From Termitomyces sp. T153 (Eukaryota > Basidiomycota > Agaricomycetes > Agaricales > Lyophyllaceae), in NCBI GenBank assembly GCA_018296165.2, contig JACKQL020000098.1, positions 109,245 through 173,244 on the forward strand: 64,000 nucleotides of DNA, written 5' to 3'. The position numbers and the translations under genes are program-made. The notes beneath the pieces were generated by a model, which saw only the letters and a program-made list of their open reading frames with translations, was not told the DNA's origin and ran no database searches. Positions within the stretch are counted from its first letter, which is position 1; each line of letters starts with the position of its first letter. Shown piece after piece: positions 57,651-64,000 of the stretch.

Positions 57651-60072
57651 ATGTCTGCATATAATCCTGTGTACAACCCCACCAGCTACCTAACTGACAT
57701 CTATGGTCGACCGGTACTGGAAATCCCCTATGCCCTGTTCTACCCAAGCCCCTCCACAGATCAGTACATCCCTTGTCACTGGACTCCTGACCCCAACCAG
57801 GTGTTCTACGCCCCCTCTATCAGCCAGGAAATACCTCTGAGCTAGCACCACCCTCCTGCATTCTCTGCTGATGGCAACAATCCCTGTATGTACCCTGGAG
57901 GATACTCCGCAGCACCTCCTAACCCCACCTACCTTCTCCCTACCCACTATTACGTGTACCCAGTCCCTGCTGCAGCCCCAACCCCTTCAGGGCCTATGGA
58001 TAATTATTCCCCCCCTTGTATGCCATTCCCCACTCAAGCTCCTCCTTCTCCCAGGCAGCAAAGGGTCAAAGCCTACACCCAACAACGTGACAAAGTCCTC
58101 CGCTTCCTCCGCCTCTCTCCCGTGGAGTTCACAAGACGCACCTGCACCCTCCTCACCAACCTAGGTTACCCCGACACCTCCGCGACTCTGGAAGTCTGGG
58201 CAGATCAACTCCTCGACTTCCACAAGTGCTATCTGCAAGGAAACCTCCTGGAGACTACACAAGGCACCCTAGGCATTGACGATAACTTACAGAATGAGCT
58301 CTGTGCATTGGTCGAAGAAATTCACACCAGCCCAAACTCCCACCCCTTCAAAGACCCTCTAGACCTCGCCCGCTCCTTCCATGTGCAATGCGGGGAGCCC
58401 ATCAGAACATGAAGCAAAGCCCCGCCTTCCATTCCCTGTCAGCAGGAAGAACTCAACATGGCCTCCAGCATCTTGAGGAACCTCAACCCCGCAGGGGGAT
58501 TGTTCAACCAACCAGCCGCCCATACCTTGGCCCTTTCTGCTTGCCCCCAGGCCAACTCTGTCCCCAGTGCCTTCCAAACCTAGGACCAGCCTGCTGTCTC
58601 CGAACCCCACTCCCAATGGCCACTCCCACGCATTGACAATGACAACTGGACTCTCTCCTACATTGACGAGCCTGGTAACCCTGCCAATGAGCATGCCCCA
58701 TGCAACAGACCTCCATGAGACCGACTCCCTCACTTCAACCTCCGTGCCCCTCATGTCAATGCCCCTCCGCCCTGTCCCAATGCCCCAGTTCCCCTGTGAC
58801 AGCCCACAGGTCCTGGGGCGCCCCGACCACCCTTCCTTACCAACTATCCTTGTCCCCCGCCCACTCCGCTGCCTAACCCTCCCACCGATGCAAATTATTT
58901 TGGACCCCCCACCCCCGGAGGACCCCCTCAATGGGCCCCAGGGCCCACTCCGGGCAATGTGGGTCAACCTCCTGGCAGAGGGCCACCCAACGGCGGACCC
59001 CCTGGGGGATGGGGCCCAGCAATGGACAACTTCCCCCCCCAGCACAGAAATGAGAACAACTACTATTACTACTACAATGCTGGACCCCCACCCCAAGCTC
59101 AAAATCCACAGGATGATACCTGTGACGCACTGGCCTGGGAGGGTAAGCTCAACATTCAGAAACCCAAAACCTTCACCAGCTGTGACCCCTGGAAGTGGCA
59201 AATCTTTCTAACCCAGTGTCTGACTATGTTCCAAGCTAAGCCAATTACCTTCCAACTTGAGAGCTCACGAGTGGCCTTCACCGCATCATATTTACAGGGT
59301 ATTGCCTTCAATCATTATACCGCGCTACTTCGGTTTGACCTCAACAACCCCGTGCTCTCCAATTGGCTTGCTTTCACCCAGGAATTCTCGAGTAAGTTCA
59401 GCGTCTTTGACACTGTAGTGGAGGCGGAGGAAAATCTCTTCAACCTCTAAATGCATGACAACGAACGCTTCACAACCTTTATTGTACAGTTCAAATGGGA
59501 AGCCTACAAGACTGGCTGGAACTACAACACTCTGATTTGCCCTTCATCATGCCCTGCCTCAACAAATCAAGGATGTCCTTCGCCTTGCACCCAAGCAAAC
59601 CACCTATGACAGGTACAAGGTGCTTGTTACCCAGGTCAACCAACGTTACTGGGAAGATCACAGTGAAAACATGGCACCCTGGACCCCCTGGAATGCCTCC
59701 GGTAACACCAACTGGCAGGCCAGAGCAACCAACAGCGTTTGGTCCTCAATCCCCACTAACCCCGCCAATCCTGCGCCCTGTTTTCCCTCAGGCCGAGGGA
59801 TTACCAGCACCAACCCACTCCAGGGGCAATGTCCACCGGCCCAGCTCAATGCCGCCGACCTCCATGAAACTCTGGAACCCTTGGACACCAACCCCGACAA
59901 CCACAACAACATTCCGGACCCTGCCAATGACCAAGAAGCCTTATGCGCAAACAGGATTCAGGATAGCCCATGGATCGACATGCCAGAGGAAATGCAGGAG
60001 AAACAACGGAAGGAGGGCGCGTGCATCCTATGTAGTGAGCAGGGACACTTTATTTGCAGTTGTCCTAAATGA
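57651..60072 (+). pseudogene. gag of the young family-3 Ty3/Gypsy element
   Basis: ATG at 57651, 33 bp after the LTR. Frame 1 of gag is open except for several stops (TAG 57843, TGA 58410 and others). It has a Pro/Tyr/Asn-rich start, a helical block (AYTQQRDKVLRFLRLSPVEF), a long Pro/Gly-rich linker (58800-59100) and a capsid-type block (KTFTSCDPWKWQIFLTQC, ASYLQGIAFNHYTALLRFDL, FSSKFSVFDTVVEAEENLFN). A frame change lies near 59533. Downstream are QQIKDVLRLAPKQTTYD and a CCHC zinc knuckle CILCSEQGHFICSC at 60022-60063 just before the stop. Non-functional as it stands. Confidence 0.85.
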
Positions 60073-60117
60073 CAGGTGATGGGACGCGCCATGTGGACAA
60101 TCAACGGAGAAGACTGT

Positions 60118-61056
60118 AACTACCAGTTTACAGAAAATGAGTCAGCGGTTTAAGTCTTGAAGACACACTAGACTGTGGACCAGACTCCAACATCTTTTCT
60201 GCCCCGGCCACACTCCTCCGCGCAATAATACTCACCCTGGACAGCCCCCCAGTACACCTCCCCTCCTACTCATCCACCAAGCTCCTCCTCCACACCACTC
60301 TTCCCTTCACCACCAACCCTGTCCCCACACTAGTCAACAGTGGCACCACCGACAACTTCATCGATGAATCCCTGGCAGCGCTCACTCCCCACTCCCTCCG
60401 ATGCCTCCCTTCCCCAATCCCCCTCAAACTTTTTGACGGAGACCCCACCCCAGCAGGAGACATCACACACTGCCTGGAAATGACCATGACCTTTGCCAAC
60501 GGATGACAGCAAGAACTCCAACTACTTATCACAAAATTACACCCCTCCGCCCCCATCATCTTAGGATTCTCATGGCTCCGTTCCACCAACCCCTGCATCG
60601 ACTGGCCCAGCCTCACCCTCTGCCTTGACTGGGACAACCCCACCAACTCCGGGCTGGTACCTTTTAATGTCTCACCCTCCTCTGAGAACTCTGAAGCCAC
60701 AATCAACCACTCCTGGACTCCTCCGCAGCTCTGCTCTAGATCCACATGGTTGTTCATCATCAATATCTGACTTGACAACCCTTCCAAGGTATTCCCTGCC
60801 CTTGTTGACAGCGGTGCCTCCAGCACCTTTGTCAGTAATCAGCTTGGCCTCTGATGCAACGACCTTGACAGACCCCTTGAGCTCCAACTCTTCAACGGAA
60901 GCCCTGCCACGACAAGGATCACTCAATACTATGACAACACCCTCACCCTCGACAATGACCTGCAGTTTCAGGCCCAGCTCCTCATCACCCAATTACCTGC
61001 GCTGACTCCAATCATGCTCGGGCTCCCATGGCTACAAGATGTCAACTCCAACATTG
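60118..61056 (+). pseudogene. protease-like region with two DSG-type motifs, young element
   Basis: Two successive aspartic-protease-like units in the same frame: LVNSGTTDNFIDESLAAL at about 60330 (Asp replaced by Asn) with IILGFSWLR downstream, and LVDSGASSTFVSNQLGL at about 60801 with IMLGLPWLQ downstream. Each has the layout Asp-Ser-Gly ... hydrophobic-Leu-Gly. Stops between them include TGA codons. Confidence 0.75.
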
Positions 61057-61570
61057 ACTGAAAGGACCTCACCATGCAATTCCCCGGCCCCGAAGCAAGT
61101 TTAGCAGCCACCATCCCCCTCTGCCTCCAGTCTATCCTGGACTCCAATGTCTCCCATCCCAGCGCCAGCACCTCTGGAGCAACCCAGAGTCCCTCAACTT
61201 CCGATGACAACCCTGACAAAGAAGGAGATGCCACTCCACCTTGGTCACCCTCAATCACATTATGATGGCTGCCTCCCAACATACCCTGGAATCGATACAA
61301 AGGACCGCAGTACCCTGACCAGCGACGCTTGAGGTCCCTGACCAACTCTGCCACCACTCTGGACTCATCCGCTATCACTCTGATGTCCAACTCCATCAAC
61401 TCCAGAAGCCTCAACATTAAAATTGTCGGCGCCGTTCCCTTTGCATGCCTTCTACAAGACAGCACCCCCGCCTTTCAGTTACAAATCATGCCAGCCCTAC
61501 CTGAGGAGCACCTCCACACAGGGACCACCACACCGGAGAGCAAGACAAGGAACAGATCCTATCTGAAGTA

Positions 61571-64000
61571 GTTCCCCCAGAGTATCATGAGTTCACTGAT
61601 GTGTTCTCTGAAGGGAGTGCCAAAGAACTTCCCCTGCACCACTCCTACGACCACAAGATCAACCTCGAGGAAGGTACCTCACCCCTGTTTGGCAAGATCT
61701 ACAATATGTCCAAGGTCGAGCTCTGAGCCTTGAAGGAATACCTCGACGACATGCTCGGCAAGGGCTTCATACGCCCATCGATCTCCACTGCCGGCACTCT
61801 GGTTCTGTTTGCCAAGAAGAAGGATGAGTCCCTCTGACTCTGTGTGGATTATTGGGGGCTCAACAAAGTCACCAAAAAGAACTGGTATCCCCTCCCCTTG
61901 ATTGGAGACCTTGTTGATCGTTTCTGCAGTGCCAAGATTTACACAAAGATAGACCTCCACTCTGGCTACAACAACATCCGGATTGCTCCGGGACATGAAT
62001 GGAAGACCACCTTTTGCACCTGCTATGGCCTCTTTGAGTACCTCATAATGCCCTTTGGAATGACTAACTTCCCTGCCACTTTTCAGTACTTCATGAATGA
62101 CATCTTCCACAACATGAATGATGTTTTTGTTATTGTATACCTGGACGACATCCTGATCTACTTGAATTCGCTGAGGGAACATCTGGAGCACGTCCGCCAC
62201 ATTTTAGAACGACTCTGAGAGTACCACCTTCATGCCAAATCTGAGAAATGCTCCTTCCACATGACGGAGGTCAAATATCTCGGAGTTGTCATCACCCCCG
62301 ATGGCATGGGCATGGACCCTGCCAAGGTCGACACAGTACTCAACTGGCCCCTGCTGCGGAACATCAAGGAGGTACAGTCATTTCTGGGGTTTGCTAACTT
62401 TTATTACCATTTCATTGACAACTACTCTGGGATCACCAAACCCCTCAACCAACTCACATGGAAGGACACCCCTTGGGATTGGGACAGCAAGTGCCAGAGT
62501 GTATTCCTCCTCCTGAAGAGGGCCTTCACCTCCACTCCAGTCCTCCGCCATTTCAACCCCTCCCTGCCGATCGTGCTTGAGTGCAACGCCTCTGACTACG
62601 CTATTGCCAGAATACTCTCCCAGTCAGACTTGGGGGGCAAAGATCTCCATCCTGTCGCCTTCTACACCCAATCAATGATCCCAGCAGAACTCAACTATGA
62701 CATCTACAACAAAGAGCTCCTCGCAATCGTCCAAGCCTTCCATCAGTGGCAGGCCTACCTTGAGGGGTCCCTGCACCGCATCCAAGTATACTCCAACCAC
62801 AACAACCTGCAATACTTTACAACCACAAAACAGCTCAGCCACCACCAAGCCCAATGGTCCGAAACCCTCTCAGAGTACAACTTCACCATCCACTACTGCC
62901 CCAGATGACTCGGCGTGAAGCCTGACACCCTCACTCAAAGATCCAACATGTACCTGAAAAAGTCATTTGAAGCTGAACGGAATGCATTCAACCATCAAGT
63001 GGTAATCCCCCCCAAACATCTACATGCCGTACTGATTTTAAATGAAGAAGGAATCCTCCAACAAATCAGAAATTCACCCCCGGACTCCTTCTTCACCCAG
63101 CATGACCCCTGCAACAACCCCGATGAGTCGAGCACTGGGAACCCCTTTTCACTGTCTCCAGACCACTGCCTCCTGCTCCAGAGTGGACAAATTTATGCCC
63201 TGGACCACAAGTCCATCCACCTTGACATACTCTGGCAGCACCATGACCATAAGCTCTGGGGGCACCCAGGAATTTGTAAGACCCTTCAACTCATCTCCCA
63301 GACTTACTTTTGGCCAGGAATGAAGAAGGACGTCATGTGATACGTAAGGGCCTGCAAACCTTGCCTCTGGGCCAAGGTACCCCATCACCGCCCCCATGGA
63401 TTATTGAAACCCCTCCCTGTCGGCTGCCGCCCCTGGTCCTCCCTATTGATGGATCATATCATTGAACTCCCTGATTCCAAAGGTTTTAATGTGATCCTCG
63501 TCGTCATTTGCTGCCTCACCAAGCAAGCCCTCTTCATCCCCTGCCACACCACCAACAATGCTCCAGAGTTTGCCAAACTGTTTCTCAAACATGTATTCTC
63601 CAAGCATGGACTCCCAGATGACATTGTCTTCAACCATGGACCCCTGTTCATATCCCACTTTTGGCAGTCGCTATGCAGGGCGCTTGAGATCAAAACCAAC
63701 CTCTCCACCGCCTATCACTCAGAGACCAACAGACAAACAGAATGAGTGAACCAGACACTGGAGCAGTATCTCCACCTATATGTTAACTATTTATAGAATG
63801 ACTGGCAAGCAGAACTCCTCCTCGCCAAATTCATCTACAACAACATGCCCCACTCCGCCACTGGAGTCTCCCCCTTTTACGCCAACAAAGGCTACAATCC
63901 CTGACTCACCCTGTCCCTGAAGGACATCCCCTCCCATGCTGTCCACAAAGTTGCTGAGGACCTCTGATCCCTTCACCAATTTCTCTGGGATGAGATCAAC
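61571..64000 (+). pseudogene. RT, RNase H and integrase of the young element, 3' partial
   Basis: One continuous frame from VPPEYHEFTDVFSEG to the window end, broken only by nine stops: TGA at 61724, 61835, 62216, 62906, 63338, 63743, 63902 and 63965, TAG at 63794. [42 protein letters not shown], catalytic YLDDILIY at 62138. RNase H: LPIVLECNASDYAIARILSQ (first catalytic Asp is Asn at 62585), YSNHNNLQYFTTTKQL. Integrase: zinc part HHDHKLWGHPGICKTLQLIS with CKPCLW; core LMDHIIELPDSKGFNV and HGLPDDIVFNHGPLFIS, where the usual Ser-Asp-Arg-Gly reads Phe-Asn-His-Gly; then NQTLEQYL and YNNMPHSATGVSPFYANKGY. The C-terminal end and 3' LTR are outside the window. Confidence 0.92.

Noticed and set aside
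1..64000. tRNA or rRNA genes
   Set aside because: I scanned for tRNA T-arm and anticodon-arm patterns and saw none with a plausible cloverleaf. A tRNAscan run would be decisive.

Overview
The window is nuclear DNA of a filamentous basidiomycete, most likely an Agaricomycete (mushroom-forming fungus). The evidence is short GT-AG introns (mostly 48-65 nt), densely packed protein genes of the fungal set (Sds3, Are-type sterol acyltransferase, Clr2, Kar9, TRAPPC12, Erg4, Mpe1, Vps5, a GH18 chitinase), and chromodomain and other Ty3/Gypsy retrotransposons. I cannot name the species. Gene names rest on recognising conserved motifs by eye, not on a database search. I rebuilt exon structures from splice signals and reading-frame continuity. 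Summed exons divide by three for Clr2, Kar9, TRAPPC12, Mpe1, the chitinase and the orphan tail-anchored gene.

Region 1 (1-23,970) is ordinary gene-dense DNA: Sds3-like (+, 5' partial), sterol O-acyltransferase (-), Clr2 (+), Kar9 (+), TRAPPC12 (+), Erg4 (-), Mpe1 (+), Vps5 (-), an unrecognised coiled-coil tail-anchored protein (-) and a secreted GH18 chitinase (+) with eleven exons, several tiny. The jobs are chromatin silencing and deacetylation (Sds3, Clr2), sterol synthesis and esterification (Erg4, Are), membrane traffic (TRAPPC12, Vps5), mRNA 3'-end formation (Mpe1), spindle orientation (Kar9) and wall chitin turnover. Erg4 and Mpe1 share a 202-bp head-to-head promoter.

Region 2 (about 23,970-56,710) is a stack of decayed retrotransposons with almost no CpG left. 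Family 1 is a chromodomain Ty3/Gypsy on the minus strand (24.0-31.4 kb). It is arranged as LTR-int-LTR-int-...-gag-LTR and is split by a plus-strand LTR of family 3. Family 2 is a second Ty3/Gypsy on the minus strand (31.4-38.25 and 51.89-53.0 kb). Its gag is split by a complete family-2-like element, element 3 (38,253-51,889, plus). Element 3 itself carries a solo LTR of its own kind in RNase H and a 1.3-kb tandem duplication of gag. Both splits can be closed in frame and are flanked by 4-bp target duplications. A decayed DDE transposase fragment and a truncated family-3 LTR follow.

Region 3 (56,711-64,000) is a younger family-3 Ty3/Gypsy element inserted inside an older LTR of its own family. 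CpG is common again from its first bases. Its pol frame is broken by nine stops in the last 2.4 kb, eight of them TGA, most readable as CGA arginine codons that lost a CpG. It runs off the window end.

The most unusual signals are: (i) antisense accessory genes between pol and the 3' LTR of element 3 (with a cysteine-rich, zinc-cluster-like block) and, less clearly, of element 2; (ii) catalytic aspartates of protease, reverse transcriptase, RNase H and integrase turned into asparagines by what look like single CpG losses; (iii) the sharp CpG step at the nested-insertion junction at 56,710.
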